Below are positions 44,280 through 53,342 of a stretch of DNA of 64,000 nucleotides, one piece after another. The translations under genes were made by a program, and so were the position numbers. Numbering within the stretch: the stretch's first letter is position 1; each line of letters starts with the position of its first letter. Source of the DNA: Azohydromonas australica DSM 1124 (GTDB lineage Bacteria > Pseudomonadota > Gammaproteobacteria > Burkholderiales > Burkholderiaceae_C); assembly GCF_000430725.1 (NCBI RefSeq), contig NZ_AUMO01000043.1, positions 95,759 to 159,758 of the forward strand. Direction: 5' to 3'. The notes under the pieces are model-generated. The model made no database searches. It was not told the origin of the DNA and was given only the letters and a program-made list of their open reading frames with translations.

Positions 44280-44362
44280 CCCTGACCCTGCCGAGCCGGG
44301 CGTGACAAAGGTGGCAAAGCTGACGGTTTCCTGACTGCGCTTGAAAAAGGCTCATGCCCGGT

Positions 44363-44377
44363 ATGAAGAATCTTCAT
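44363..44377. promoter_or_regulatory. Candidate LysR-type operator upstream of permease
   Basis: ATGAAGAATCTTCAT is a perfect dyad around a single central base and fits the T-N11-A rule of LysR boxes (T at 44364, A at 44376). It sits 84 bases after the LysR gene and about 93 bases before the permease ATG. A weak TTGAAA at 44341 could belong to the promoter. Confidence 0.55.
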
Positions 44378-44469
44378 TTCAGGCCGGGCCTTGATCTCTA
44401 CAGTCGCGCCCCCAGTGGGTGCCGTGGTTGTCGCCCATCAAGCGGTTCAAGAATCTCGGGAGACAAGCC

Positions 44470-46131
44470 ATGGTTTGGCAACAGGTCTACGACCCCTTCG
44501 GCAACATGTTCATCTCCACCTTGCTGGGCGCGATCCCGGTGGTGGTGATGCTGGTGGCGCTGGGCTTCCTTCACATCAAGGCGCACATCGCCGCAGGCCT
44601 GGGCCTGCTGGCGGCCTTCCTCATCGCGGTGTTCGCCTACGGCATGCCGGCCTCGATGGCCGGCAACGCCGCCTTCCTGGGCGGCCTCACCGGCCTGCTG
44701 CCCATCGGCTGGATCGTTCTCAACATCATCTTCCTGCACCAGCTCACCGAGCAGAACGGCAGCTTCAAGATCCTGCAGGACTCGATCGCCGGCATCACGC
44801 AGGACCGCCGGCTGCAGCTGCTGCTGATCGCCTTCGCCTTCGGCGCCTTCTTCGAGGGCGCGGCGGGCTTCGGCACGCCGGTGGCGGTGACGGCGGCGAT
44901 CCTGATCGGCCTGGGCTTCTCGCCGCTGGCCGCCTCGGGCCTGTCGCTGATCGCCAACACCGCCCCGGTGGCCTACGGCGCGCTGGGCACGCCGGTGATC
45001 ACGCTGGCGCAGGTGCACGGCTACGACCTGCAGGAAGTCTCGGCCATGATCGGCCGCCAGCTGCCCTTCTTCTCGCTGCTGGTGCCCTTCTGGCTGATCT
45101 GGGCCTTCGCCGGCCGCAAGGCCATGATGGAGATCTGGCCCGCGATCCTGGTGACGGGCGCGAGCTTCGCCTTGTCGCAGTTCTTCGTCTCCAACTACAT
45201 CGGCCCGGAGCTGGTGGACGTGATCGCCGCCATCGTCTCGATGGTGTCGCTGGTGAGCTTCCTGCGCGTGTGGAAGCCCAAGACGATCTGGACCTCGGTC
45301 TCGCTCAAGGGGCATGACAAGGACGGCGGCGAGGCCAAGGCGCCGGCCCCGGTGGTCAAGCACCCGACGGCCGACGTGATCCGCGCCTGGCTGCCCTGGG
45401 CCATCCTGACGCTGTTCGTCTTCATCTGGGGCCTGCCCGAGGTCAAGAAGTTCTGGAACGGCATCTACGCGCCCAAGTTCCCGATCGCCGGCCTGCACAA
45501 CCTGATCGAGAAGGTGCCGCCGGTGGTGCCGACGCCGCACAAGGAAGCCGCGATCTACACCTTCAACCTGCTGTCCGCCACGGGCACGGGCATCCTGCTG
45601 GCGGCCATCGTGGGCGGCCTGGCGATGAAGTACAACCCGGTGGCGCTGGTGAAGACCTTCTTCCGCACGCTGTGGCTGGTGCGCTACTCGCTGCTGACCA
45701 TCGTGCTGATGCTGGCGCTGGGCACGCTCACGCGCTTCTCCGGCACCGACACCACGCTGGGCCTGGCCTTCGCCAACACCGGCTGGATGTACCCCTTCTT
45801 CGGCACGCTCATGGGCTGGCTGGGCGTGGCGCTCACGGGCTCGGACACGGCGTCCAACGTGCTCTTCGGCGGCATGCAGAAGGTGGCGGCGGAGCAGCTG
45901 GGGCTGTCGGCCAACCTCATGGGCGCGGCCAACTCCTCGGGCGGCGTCATGGGCAAGATGATCGACGCACAATCCATCGTCGTTGCCTCCACCGCCACGC
46001 GCTGGTTCAACCACGAGGGCGACATCCTGCGCTACGTCTTCTTCCACTCGGTGGCCCTGGCCTGCCTGGTGGGCATCTTCGTGACGATGCAGGCCTACGT
46101 CTGGCCCTTCACGCTGATGGTGATCCACTGA
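44470..46131 (+). CDS. lldP: L-lactate/glycolate permease
   Basis: A 553-residue LctP-family transporter with about 13 membrane helices. Diagnostic stretches are FAFGAFFEGAAGFGTPVAVT, NTAPVAYGALGTPVITLAQV, and LTGSDTASNVLFG. The C-terminal segment MGAANSSGGVMGKMIDAQSI follows the family pattern. The start is set at the ATG with GGGAG eight bases upstream; the frame is open further upstream but lacks a ribosome site. Proteins of this family import lactate and glycolate with protons. glcDEF follow, so glycolate may be the main substrate (GlcA role); the two cannot be separated by sequence. Confidence 0.94.
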   Translation: MVWQQVYDPFGNMFISTLLGAIPVVVMLVALGFLHIKAHIAAGLGLLAAFLIAVFAYGMPASMAGNAAFLGGLTGLLPIGWIVLNIIFLHQLTEQNGSFKILQDSIAGITQDRRLQLLLIAFAFGAFFEGAAGFGTPVAVTAAILIGLGFSPLAASGLSLIANTAPVAYGALGTPVITLAQVHGYDLQEVSAMIGRQLPFFSLLVPFWLIWAFAGRKAMMEIWPAILVTGASFALSQFFVSNYIGPELVDVIAAIVSMVSLVSFLRVWKPKTIWTSVSLKGHDKDGGEAKAPAPVVKHPTADVIRAWLPWAILTLFVFIWGLPEVKKFWNGIYAPKFPIAGLHNLIEKVPPVVPTPHKEAAIYTFNLLSATGTGILLAAIVGGLAMKYNPVALVKTFFRTLWLVRYSLLTIVLMLALGTLTRFSGTDTTLGLAFANTGWMYPFFGTLMGWLGVALTGSDTASNVLFGGMQKVAAEQLGLSANLMGAANSSGGVMGKMIDAQSIVVASTATRWFNHEGDILRYVFFHSVALACLVGIFVTMQAYVWPFTLMVIH

Positions 46132-46147
46132 TCGCCTGACGCTTCAG

Positions 46148-46175
46148 ACCGGCCCCGAGGGGCCGGTTTTCGTTT
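46148..46175 (+). terminator. Rho-independent terminator after lldP
   Basis: Stem ACCGGCCCC / GGGGCCGGT with a two-base turn (inner pairs open), then TTTTCGTTT on the plus strand. It separates the permease from glcD, so the enzyme genes need their own promoter or read-through. Confidence 0.9.
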
Positions 46176-46217
46176 CAGCCCCTCGCTTTCAACTCTTCAC
46201 ACAACAGGAGGCCGTCC

Positions 46218-47714
46218 ATGAACGCTTCCCAAGACCTGCCCTCCGCCGCCGAGCGCTCCCAGCGCCGGTCGCAGGTGGTCGCGGCGCTGCAGGCCGCGCT
46301 GCCCGCGCACGCGCTGCTGTGGCGCGACGAGGAGACCACGCCCTACGAGTGCGACGGCCTCACGGCCTACCGGCAGTCGCCGCTGGTGGTGGCGCTGCCC
46401 GAGACCGAGGCCCAGGTGGCCGCGGTGCTGCGCGCCTGTCACCAGCTCGGCGTGCCGGTGGTGGCGCGCGGCGCCGGCACGGGCCTGTCGGGCGGCGCCA
46501 TGCCGCACGCGCTGGGCGTGACGCTGTCGCTGGCCAAGTTCAACAAGATCCTGAAGGTCGACCCGGTCAGCCGCACCGCGGTCGTGCAGTGCGGCGTGCG
46601 CAACCTCGCCATCAGCGAGGCCGCCGCGCCGCACAACCTCTACTACGCGCCCGACCCGAGCAGCCAGATCGCCTGCACCATCGGCGGCAACGTTGCGGAG
46701 AACTCCGGCGGCGTGCACTGCCTGAAGTACGGCCTGACCGTGCACAACGTGCTCAAGGTGCGCGGCTTCACCGTCGAGGGCGAGGCCGTGGAGTTCGGCT
46801 CGGAGGCGCTGGACGCCGCCGGCTTGGACCTGCTCACGGTGATGGTGGGCAGCGAGGGCATGCTGGCCGTGGTCACCGAGGTGACCGTGAAGCTGGTCCC
46901 GAAGCCCCAGCTGGCGCGCTGCATCATGGCCAGCTTCGACGACGTGCGAAAGGCCGGCGACGCGGTGGCCAACATCATCGCCGCGGGCATCATCCCGGCC
47001 GGGCTGGAGATGATGGACAAGCCCATGACGGCGGCGGTCGAGGACTTCGTCCATGCCGGCTATGACCTGACCGCCGAGGCGATCCTGCTGTGCGAGAGCG
47101 ACGGCACGCCGGAGGAGGTCGAGGAGGAAATCGGCCGCATGGTGGCGGTGCTCGAAGCCAGCGGCGCCATCGGCATCACCGTGAGCCGCGACGAGGGCCA
47201 GCGGCTGCGCTTCTGGAGCGGGCGCAAGAACGCCTTCCCGGCCTCGGGTCGCATCAGCCCCGACTACATGTGCATGGACTCGACCATCCCGCGCAAGCGC
47301 CTGGCGGACATCCTGCTGGCGATCCAGGAGATGGAGAAGAAGTACCAGCTGCGCTGCGCCAACGTGTTCCACGCCGGCGATGGCAACCTGCACCCGCTGA
47401 TCCTGTTCGATGCCAACGACCCCGACCAGCTGCACCGCTGCGAGCTGTTCGGCGCCGACATCCTGGAAACCAGCGTCGCCATGGGCGGCACGGTGACGGG
47501 CGAGCACGGCGTGGGCATCGAGAAGCTCAACTCGATGTGCGTGCAGTTCAGCCCCGCCGAGCGCGAGCAGATGCTGGCGCTCAAGGCCGCCTTCGACCCG
47601 GCCGGCACGCTCAACCCGGGCAAGGTCGTGCCCAGCAAGCACCGCTGTGCCGAGTACGGAAAGATGCATGTGAAGAAGGGCCTGCTGCCCTTCCCCGAGC
47701 TGGAGCGCTTCTGA
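46218..47714 (+). CDS. glcD: Glycolate oxidase subunit GlcD
   Basis: A 498-residue FAD-binding oxidoreductase. The PCMH-type FAD domain carries PVVARGAGTGLSGGAMPHAL and GGNVAENSGGVHCLKYGLT. The C-terminal cap and flavin contact region (FHAGDGNLHPLILFD; GEHGVGIEKLNSM) are conserved. GlcD holds the FAD that oxidises glycolate, or D-lactate, to the 2-oxo acid. AGGAGG lies six bases before the ATG. It is followed within two bases by glcE. Confidence 0.97.
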   Translation: MNASQDLPSAAERSQRRSQVVAALQAALPAHALLWRDEETTPYECDGLTAYRQSPLVVALPETEAQVAAVLRACHQLGVPVVARGAGTGLSGGAMPHALGVTLSLAKFNKILKVDPVSRTAVVQCGVRNLAISEAAAPHNLYYAPDPSSQIACTIGGNVAENSGGVHCLKYGLTVHNVLKVRGFTVEGEAVEFGSEALDAAGLDLLTVMVGSEGMLAVVTEVTVKLVPKPQLARCIMASFDDVRKAGDAVANIIAAGIIPAGLEMMDKPMTAAVEDFVHAGYDLTAEAILLCESDGTPEEVEEEIGRMVAVLEASGAIGITVSRDEGQRLRFWSGRKNAFPASGRISPDYMCMDSTIPRKRLADILLAIQEMEKKYQLRCANVFHAGDGNLHPLILFDANDPDQLHRCELFGADILETSVAMGGTVTGEHGVGIEKLNSMCVQFSPAEREQMLALKAAFDPAGTLNPGKVVPSKHRCAEYGKMHVKKGLLPFPELERF

Positions 47715-47715
47715 C

Positions 47716-48846
47716 ATGAGCACCATGACCGACACGCCCGGGGCGCAGGACCCCGTGCTGGCGCGCCTGATCGACCAGGTGCAGACCGCCCGCGCCGCCA
47801 AGGGCACCTTCGAGATCCGCGGCCACGGCAGCAAGCGCTTCTATGGCGAGGCGCCGCGCGGCGAGGCGCTGGACACGCGCGTGCTTGCGGGCATCAGCAG
47901 CTACGAGCCCACCGAGCTGGTGGTGACGGTGCGCGCCGGCACGCCGCTGGAAGAGCTGGAGGCGGCGCTGGCCGAGAAGGGCCAGTACCTGCCCTTCGAG
48001 CCGCCTCGCTTCCAGGTCGACGGCGGCCGCGGCACCGTGGGCGGCATGGTGGCCGCGGGCCTGGCGGGCCCGGCGCGCGCCACCGCGGGCGCCGTGCGCG
48101 ACTACGTGCTGGGCGCCACGCTGCTCAGCGGCAAGGCCGAGGTGGTGAGCTTCGGCGGCCAGGTGATGAAGAACGTGGCCGGCTACGACGTGGCGCGCAT
48201 GCTCGCGGGCTCGCTGGGCATCCTGGGGCTGATCTGCGAGGTGAGCCTGAAGGTGCTGCCGGTGCCGGTGGCCACGCGCACGCTGCGCTTCCAGCTCGAC
48301 CAGGAGACGGCGCTGCGCCATCTCAACATGTGGGGCGGGCAGCCGCTGCCGCTCAACGCCAGCGCCTGGTGGAACGGCACGCTGGTGCTGCGCCTCTCGG
48401 GCGCCCGCGCCGCGGTGGACTCGGCCTGCGCGCGGCTGGGCGGCGAGGTGGTGGACGAGGAGTCCGCCGCAGCCTTCTGGCTGGGCCTGCGCGACCAGCG
48501 CGACGACTTCTTCCAGCTCGCGGCCACGTCGGTGGCGCAGGGCGAGCGCACGCTGTGGCGGCTGTCGGTACCGCAGACGGCCGCGCCGCTGGCGGACCTG
48601 GGCGGCCACCAGCTGGTCGAGTGGGGCGGCGCGCAGCGCTGGGTGCTGACGGACCGGGACCCGGTGCAGGTGCGCCAGGCGGCGCAGCGTGCCGGCGGCC
48701 ATGCCGTGCTGTATGCCGCCAAGGACAAGCGCGTGGGCGTGTTCGCCCCGCTGTCGCCGCCGCTGGCGCGCATCCATCGCCAGCTCAAGGCGGCTTTCGA
48801 TCCCGACCGGGTGTTCAACCCCGGGCGGCTCTATCCGGATCTCTGA
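47716..48846 (+). CDS. glcE: Glycolate oxidase subunit GlcE
   Basis: A 376-residue FAD-binding subunit. It opens with a short acidic lead, then RGHGSKRFYGEAPRGEALDT, an FAD-domain stretch GGRGTVGGMVAAGLAGPARA, and the C-terminal FDPDRVFNPGRLY typical of the GlcE family. It works in the membrane-linked GlcDEF complex, alongside GlcD. The two-base gap to glcD implies translational coupling. Confidence 0.96.
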   Translation: MSTMTDTPGAQDPVLARLIDQVQTARAAKGTFEIRGHGSKRFYGEAPRGEALDTRVLAGISSYEPTELVVTVRAGTPLEELEAALAEKGQYLPFEPPRFQVDGGRGTVGGMVAAGLAGPARATAGAVRDYVLGATLLSGKAEVVSFGGQVMKNVAGYDVARMLAGSLGILGLICEVSLKVLPVPVATRTLRFQLDQETALRHLNMWGGQPLPLNASAWWNGTLVLRLSGARAAVDSACARLGGEVVDEESAAAFWLGLRDQRDDFFQLAATSVAQGERTLWRLSVPQTAAPLADLGGHQLVEWGGAQRWVLTDRDPVQVRQAAQRAGGHAVLYAAKDKRVGVFAPLSPPLARIHRQLKAAFDPDRVFNPGRLYPDL

Positions 48847-48955
48847 ATCTTTTCGAGTCGAAAGTTTTGACGTCCGGGCCAAGCCCGCGAAGGTCCTGCC
48901 GCCCATCGGGCGGCGGGCTGTGGCGTGGCATCGGCCCGGGCGGTGAAAGTGAACG

Positions 48956-50218
48956 ATGCAAACCAATCTCGCTCCCGAATTCCGCGATACGCCGGAGGGC
49001 CAGGAGGCCGAGGCGATCCTGCGCAAGTGCGTGCACTGCGGCTTCTGCACCGCGACCTGCCCGACCTACCAGCTGCTGGGTGACGAGCTCGACGGTCCGC
49101 GCGGGCGCATCTACCTGATGAAGCAGGTGCTCGAGGGCGGCGAGCCCACGCGCGCCACGCAGCTGCACCTGGACCGCTGCCTGACCTGCCGCAACTGCGA
49201 GAGCACCTGCCCCTCGGGCGTCAACTACGGCGCGCTGGCCGACATCGGCCGCAACATCGTCGAGAAGAAGGTGCAGCGCCCGGCGGGCGAGCGCGCCAAG
49301 CGCTGGCTGCTCAAGGAAGGCCTGACCTCGCCGCTGTTCGCCCCGGCGCTCAAGCTGGGCCAGGCGCTGCGGCCGCTGGTGCCGGCCAGCCTGCGCGAGA
49401 AGGTGCCCGAGAAGACGCCGCCGCGCGCACACGAGTGGCCCCGGCGCGAGCACGCGCGCAAGGTGCTGATGCTCGCCGGCTGCGTGCAGCCCTCGATGGC
49501 GCCCAACATCAACGCCGCCACGGCGCGGGTGCTGGACGCCGCAGGCATCCAGGCGCTGGTGGCGCCGGAGGCCGGCTGCTGCGGCGCGATCCGCTCGCAC
49601 CTGTCGGACGTGGAGGGCGGGCTCAACGACATGCGCCGCAACGTGGACGCCTGGACCCCGCTGCTGGACCAGGTCGAGGCCATCGTCATGAACGCCTCGG
49701 GCTGCGGCGTGATGGTCAAGGACTACGGCAAGGCGCTCAAGCACGACCCGGCCTATGCCGGCCGCGCCGAGCGCATCTCGGCGCTCACCAAGGACTTGTC
49801 GGAGCTGCTGCCCGACCTGGTGCCGCTGCTGCAGCCGAAGCTGGCGGCGAAGGCGCCGCAGCCGAACGTGCCGGCCGGCGCCGCGCCGCATCGCCTGACG
49901 TTCCACCCGCCGTGCACGCTGCAGCACGGGCAGCAGCTGCGCGGGGGCGTGGAGTCGGGGCTGCGGGCGCTGGGCTTCGAGGTCAACCTGGCCGTGGGCG
50001 AGGCGCACCTGTGCTGCGGCTCGGCGGGCACGTACTCGGTGCTGCAGCCCGAGCTGTCGCACCGGCTGCGCGACCGCAAGCTGGCGCAGCTGCTGCCCAC
50101 GCAGCCCGACTGCATCGTCTCGGCCAACGTGGGCTGCATCCAGCACCTGCAAAGCGGCACCGGCACGCCGGTGCGGCACTGGGTGGAGGTCGTGGACGAG
50201 GCGTTGGCCAAAGGCTGA
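48956..50218 (+). CDS. glcF: Glycolate oxidase iron-sulfur subunit GlcF
   Basis: A 420-residue protein with two 4Fe-4S ferredoxin motifs near the N-terminus (CVHCGFCTATCPTY and CLTCRNCESTCPSG). Two CCG domains follow (EAGCCGAIRSHLSD and EAHLCCGSAGTYSV), which bind a cysteine-ligated cluster. GlcF passes electrons from the FAD subunits to the quinone pool. A 109-base gap after glcE contains a small hairpin (GCCGCCC-ATC-GGGCGGC) with no T run. The gene ends the glc operon. Confidence 0.96.
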   Translation: MQTNLAPEFRDTPEGQEAEAILRKCVHCGFCTATCPTYQLLGDELDGPRGRIYLMKQVLEGGEPTRATQLHLDRCLTCRNCESTCPSGVNYGALADIGRNIVEKKVQRPAGERAKRWLLKEGLTSPLFAPALKLGQALRPLVPASLREKVPEKTPPRAHEWPRREHARKVLMLAGCVQPSMAPNINAATARVLDAAGIQALVAPEAGCCGAIRSHLSDVEGGLNDMRRNVDAWTPLLDQVEAIVMNASGCGVMVKDYGKALKHDPAYAGRAERISALTKDLSELLPDLVPLLQPKLAAKAPQPNVPAGAAPHRLTFHPPCTLQHGQQLRGGVESGLRALGFEVNLAVGEAHLCCGSAGTYSVLQPELSHRLRDRKLAQLLPTQPDCIVSANVGCIQHLQSGTGTPVRHWVEVVDEALAKG

Positions 50219-50266
50219 CCAAGCCTCCAGCGCGGGCCGGGAGGTCCGCGCGCCTTGTCCCGGGCT

Positions 50267-50683
50267 TCAGCCCCTGGTGTCCACCACCACCTCGCGGCTG
50301 TCGAAATACCCCTGGAAGTCCGCGATGCGCCCGCTGTCGTCCAGGCGCAGCAGCGTGACGCCGTCGTAGGCCACGGGCTTTCCGCTGGGGTCGGTGCCGT
50401 GCGAGCGCCAGAACAGCCCCGCGGCATGGTCGTTGGCTGTGATTTCGGAGAAGTCGGAGTGGATGTCGGCAAAGGCGCCGCAGTACTGGCGCCAGAAATC
50501 GGCGATGTCCTCACGGCCCTGCAGCTCCCGCTGCTCGCGCTGCAGCATCGGGTTGCGCAGCCGCGCGTCGTTGGCGAAAAGGTCCAGCAACTCGTCCAGC
50601 GCCGCGTCGCCCTGGTCCTCCAGGTGGTTCAGGGCGTGGATGAAGCGCTGGGCCAGTTCTTGAGTTTGCTGAGGGGTGTTCAT
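50267..50683 (-). CDS. NTF2-like/SnoaL-fold protein
   Basis: A 138-residue alpha+beta protein of the nuclear transport factor 2 fold. The pattern is an N-terminal helix (ELAQRFIHALNHLED), then LFANDARLRNPMLQ and GREDIADFWRQYCGAF. The strands FSEITANDHAAGLFWRSHGT and VTLLRLDDSGRIADFQGYFD follow. Such folds include steroid isomerase-like enzymes, polyketide cyclases and binding proteins, so no reaction is assigned. The ATG at 50683 has GGAG nine bases upstream and is preferred over 50725. It is flanked by unrelated genes. Confidence 0.82.
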   Translation of the reverse strand: MNTPQQTQELAQRFIHALNHLEDQGDAALDELLDLFANDARLRNPMLQREQRELQGREDIADFWRQYCGAFADIHSDFSEITANDHAAGLFWRSHGTDPSGKPVAYDGVTLLRLDDSGRIADFQGYFDSREVVVDTRG

Positions 50684-50769
50684 GAGGGACTGCTCCGGTG
50701 GGACAACGATCGCCGGGGCGTGCAAGCGGGGTGCCCCGCAGGGTCATGAACCCGCTTTGACTCGGTTTC

Positions 50770-51723
50770 TCACACCGCCACCCGCTCCGGCCGCACTCTC
50801 AACGCCCACATCACGCCCGCCACCAGCAGCGCAACACCCGCCAGCGTCGCCGGCGGCGGGGGCGTGCCGCGCAGGATGAAGGCGTAGGCCAGCGCCGACA
50901 GCGTCTCGAACACGATCAGCTGCCCCGCGATGGTCGTGGGCAGGCGCTGGCTGGCCTCGTTCCAGCACAGCGTGCCCAGCCACGAGGCGAAGAGGCCGAT
51001 CGTGAACATCAGCCCCACGAACTGCAGCGGCCTCGGCCCGAAAGGCAACTCGAAGGCGCCGCCCCCCACGCCCGACCACAGCCAGAAGCCCGCGTAGCCC
51101 AGCAGCGCCGGCACCAGCGTGGCCACGCCCTGCGCCGTGGCCCAGGTGCGCGGGCTGCGGTCCGGGTGCGCACGCAGCCAGTCGGCATTGCGGATCGGGT
51201 ACCAGGTCCAGCACGCCACCGCGACGAAGGCCAGCAGCGCGCCCAGGGCGTAGCGCGCCGGGTCGGCCTGCGGGTCGGCGCGCATCTGCTCGAACTCGGC
51301 ACGGTTCACCAACGCGATGCCGGCGGCGATCAGCCCCAGCGAGGGCAGCATCCGCGCCCAGGGCAGCCGGCCGTCGCGCCAGGCGTTGCGGCGGTTGGAG
51401 ACCACCGCGATCACCACCGGCAGCGTGCCGATGATCATGGTCGGCAGCGGCCCGCCCGCGCGCTGGATCGCCGCGGCCAGGCACAGGTAATAGAGCAGGT
51501 TGCCCACCAGCGCGAGCCGCAGCGCCTCGCGCCAGTCCGCGCGCGTGAGCTCGCGCAGCCGTGCGCGGTCCAGCCAGGCCAGCGGCAGCGCGATCAGCCC
51601 GAACGCCAGGTAGCGGCCGAAGGACTGCAGCGCCGCGGGGTACTCGGGCAGCAGCAGCGGGGAGACGAATACCAGGCCCCACATCAGTCCGGCGGCCAGG
51701 GCGAAGAAGGTTCCAATCCACAT
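50770..51723 (-). CDS. EamA family drug/metabolite exporter
   Basis: A 317-residue membrane protein with ten helices arranged as two EamA repeats. The first begins FFALAAGLMWGLVFV; the second includes LLAFVAVACWTWYPI and ends with the GLMFTIGLFASWLGTLCWNE segment. DMT-superfamily members export or import metabolites, often amino acids or drugs; the substrate is unknown here. The ATG at 51723 is used; a TTG three bases before it is less likely. Confidence 0.88.
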   Translation of the reverse strand: MWIGTFFALAAGLMWGLVFVSPLLLPEYPAALQSFGRYLAFGLIALPLAWLDRARLRELTRADWREALRLALVGNLLYYLCLAAAIQRAGGPLPTMIIGTLPVVIAVVSNRRNAWRDGRLPWARMLPSLGLIAAGIALVNRAEFEQMRADPQADPARYALGALLAFVAVACWTWYPIRNADWLRAHPDRSPRTWATAQGVATLVPALLGYAGFWLWSGVGGGAFELPFGPRPLQFVGLMFTIGLFASWLGTLCWNEASQRLPTTIAGQLIVFETLSALAYAFILRGTPPPPATLAGVALLVAGVMWALRVRPERVAV

Positions 51724-51736
51724 CAAGCGGATTGTC

Positions 51737-51775
51737 CCCGGGCGGCCCGGGCGGCCCGGGCGGCCCGCCCGGGCG
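51737..51775. repeat. Short GC-only tandem repeat CCCGGGCGG
   Basis: Three exact copies of the 9-base unit CCCGGGCGG (51737-51763) run into CCCGCCCGGG. It lies in the 76-base gap between pssA and the EamA gene, about 14 bases upstream of the EamA start codon (minus strand). It contains overlapping palindromes and could fold into alternative hairpins. Confidence 0.8.
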
Positions 51776-51799
51776 CGCTGCCTCGTGCCGGGCGGCGGC

Positions 51800-52429
51800 T
51801 CAGAGCTTGGGGATGTGCAGCGTCTTGCTGATCATCAGCGAGCCCGAGAGTACGAACAGCAGCGACAGCGGGTGCAGCACCCAGGGGCCCAGCTCCCAGG
51901 CGCCCAGCCACAGGTCCTCGCCGATGCGGCCCTGCCAGGCGGCCAGCGCCAGCACGGCGGTGAGCAGCACGCTGCTGGGAATGGGCGTGCCTTCGAAGTA
52001 CTTCACCTTGTCGCCGCCCTCGGACAGCGTCTCGGCCGTGACGTTGTAGCGCGCCAGGCGGCTGACGCCGCAGCAGACGAAGTAGATCAGCGCCGCCACG
52101 TCCCAGCCGCCGTCCATGCCCGCGGCATGCGCCAGCACTGCCGGTGCGACGCCGAAGGAGACGATGTCGGCCAGCGAGTCCAGCTCGCGCCCCAGCGGCG
52201 AGGACTGGCGCCGCCAGCGCGCCACGCGCCCGTCGAGCACGTCGAAGGCCAGCGCCAGCGGCGCCATGGCCGCGGCCAGCAGGAACTGCCGGATCTCCGG
52301 CTCGGCCATGAAGCCCATGGCCAGCAGCACGCCAGCCATGCCGCAGGCGGCGTTGCCCAGGGTGAAGAAATCCGCCAGCGCGAAGCCGCGGAGCATGGAG
52401 AAATGGCGCGTGGTCGGGGAAAGGGCCAT
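51800..52429 (-). CDS. pssA: CDP-alcohol phosphatidyltransferase (phosphatidylserine synthase type)
   Basis: A 209-residue membrane enzyme. The CDP-alcohol phosphotransferase motif DG-x2-AR-x8-G-x3-D-x3-D appears in FDVLDGRVARWRRQSSPLGR followed by ELDSLAD. About six hydrophobic segments are present. Length and the GVSRLARYN and YFEGTPIPSS segments match type II phosphatidylserine synthase, which makes PS from CDP-diacylglycerol and serine on the way to phosphatidylethanolamine. It diverges from the lipoprotein gene at 52498. Confidence 0.88.
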   Translation of the reverse strand: MALSPTTRHFSMLRGFALADFFTLGNAACGMAGVLLAMGFMAEPEIRQFLLAAAMAPLALAFDVLDGRVARWRRQSSPLGRELDSLADIVSFGVAPAVLAHAAGMDGGWDVAALIYFVCCGVSRLARYNVTAETLSEGGDKVKYFEGTPIPSSVLLTAVLALAAWQGRIGEDLWLGAWELGPWVLHPLSLLFVLSGSLMISKTLHIPKL

Positions 52430-52497
52430 GAGGATCCTCCGTGGGTCTGCCCGCTGCAGGGCATGTCGCTTGCCTGCTTCCGGTGCAGGAGACCGCC

Positions 52498-53166
52498 ATG
52501 AGTTCGAGCACGAGACATGCCCTGCCGGCGCCCACGGGCGCCCCGCGTACCACTGCGCTGACGGCCCTGTTGGCCGCCGCGGCCGCCGCCTTCCTGGCCG
52601 GCTGCGCCAGCGGGCCCGAGGCCACCTGGTCCGATCCGCAGCTCGGCGCCAAGCCGCTGCAGGGCGCGCGCGTACTGGTGGTGTGCGAGGCGGCCGAAAC
52701 CACGCTGCAGCAGCTGTGCCTGGACCGCATGAGCGAGGAAGCCACGGCGCGCGGGCTCACGCCGGTGCGCCCGGCGCAGCCGCCGGCCGCGGCTGGCGGC
52801 GTGGGCCGCGGCGCGGAGGCCTACGTGGGCGCGGCGCGCACGGCCGGTGCCACGGCGCTGCTGCTGACCTCGGTCACGCCGGACAGCGGGCAGGTGTCCA
52901 GGCCCTCGCCCTTCTCCATCGGCATCGGCGGTTTCGGTTTCGGCGGCGGGCACGTGGGCGCCGGCGTGGGCGTGTCGGTGCCCATCGGCGGTGGCGGCTA
53001 CGCCTCGAACCCCGGCTTTGCCGCCAACAGCAGCTTCACCGAGGCCGGCAGCGGCCGGCTGCTGTGGTCGGCGCGCACCAGCACCACCACCAGCGACTTC
53101 AACGCCGGCATGGGCACCATGGCGCGCACGCTGATGGAGGCGGCCGAGAAGGCGGGCGTGTTCTGA
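52498..53166 (+). CDS. Putative lipoprotein of unknown function
   Basis: A 222-residue protein. A signal sequence (TTALTALLAAAAAAFLAGC) ends in a clear lipobox LAGC. The body resembles small DUF4136-like periplasmic lipoproteins but is not firmly placed. It starts with a Rossmann-like strand (ARVLVVCEAAETT) and has a glycine-rich centre (GIGGFGFGGGHVGAGVGVSV). It ends with an assembly-like LLWSARTSTTTSDFNAGMG. AGGAG lies six bases before the ATG at 52498. The glycine-rich loop is unusual and might be membrane interacting. Confidence 0.78.
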   Translation: MSSSTRHALPAPTGAPRTTALTALLAAAAAAFLAGCASGPEATWSDPQLGAKPLQGARVLVVCEAAETTLQQLCLDRMSEEATARGLTPVRPAQPPAAAGGVGRGAEAYVGAARTAGATALLLTSVTPDSGQVSRPSPFSIGIGGFGFGGGHVGAGVGVSVPIGGGGYASNPGFAANSSFTEAGSGRLLWSARTSTTTSDFNAGMGTMARTLMEAAEKAGVF

Positions 53167-53183
53167 GCTGACTGAATCGGCCG

Positions 53184-53205
53184 GCGCGGCGCTCCGGCGC
53201 CGCGC
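53184..53205. repeat. GC hairpin after lipoprotein gene
   Basis: Stem GCGCGGCGC / GCGCCGCGC with a four-base loop TCCG lies 18 bases past the lipoprotein stop. No T run follows, so it may be a weak terminator or a transcript-end stabiliser. Confidence 0.5.
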
Positions 53206-53342
53206 GCTACCACCGACGGCGGGCGGTGGAGAAGGCTGGTTACACGCCTGGTCGGGCGGGCGTGGAGCATGGCGGTCGTTTTTCCGCGGGCCGGCAGCCG
53301 GCCTAAGCTGGGCGGACAAGACAACAGCAGGAGACACCCGCC

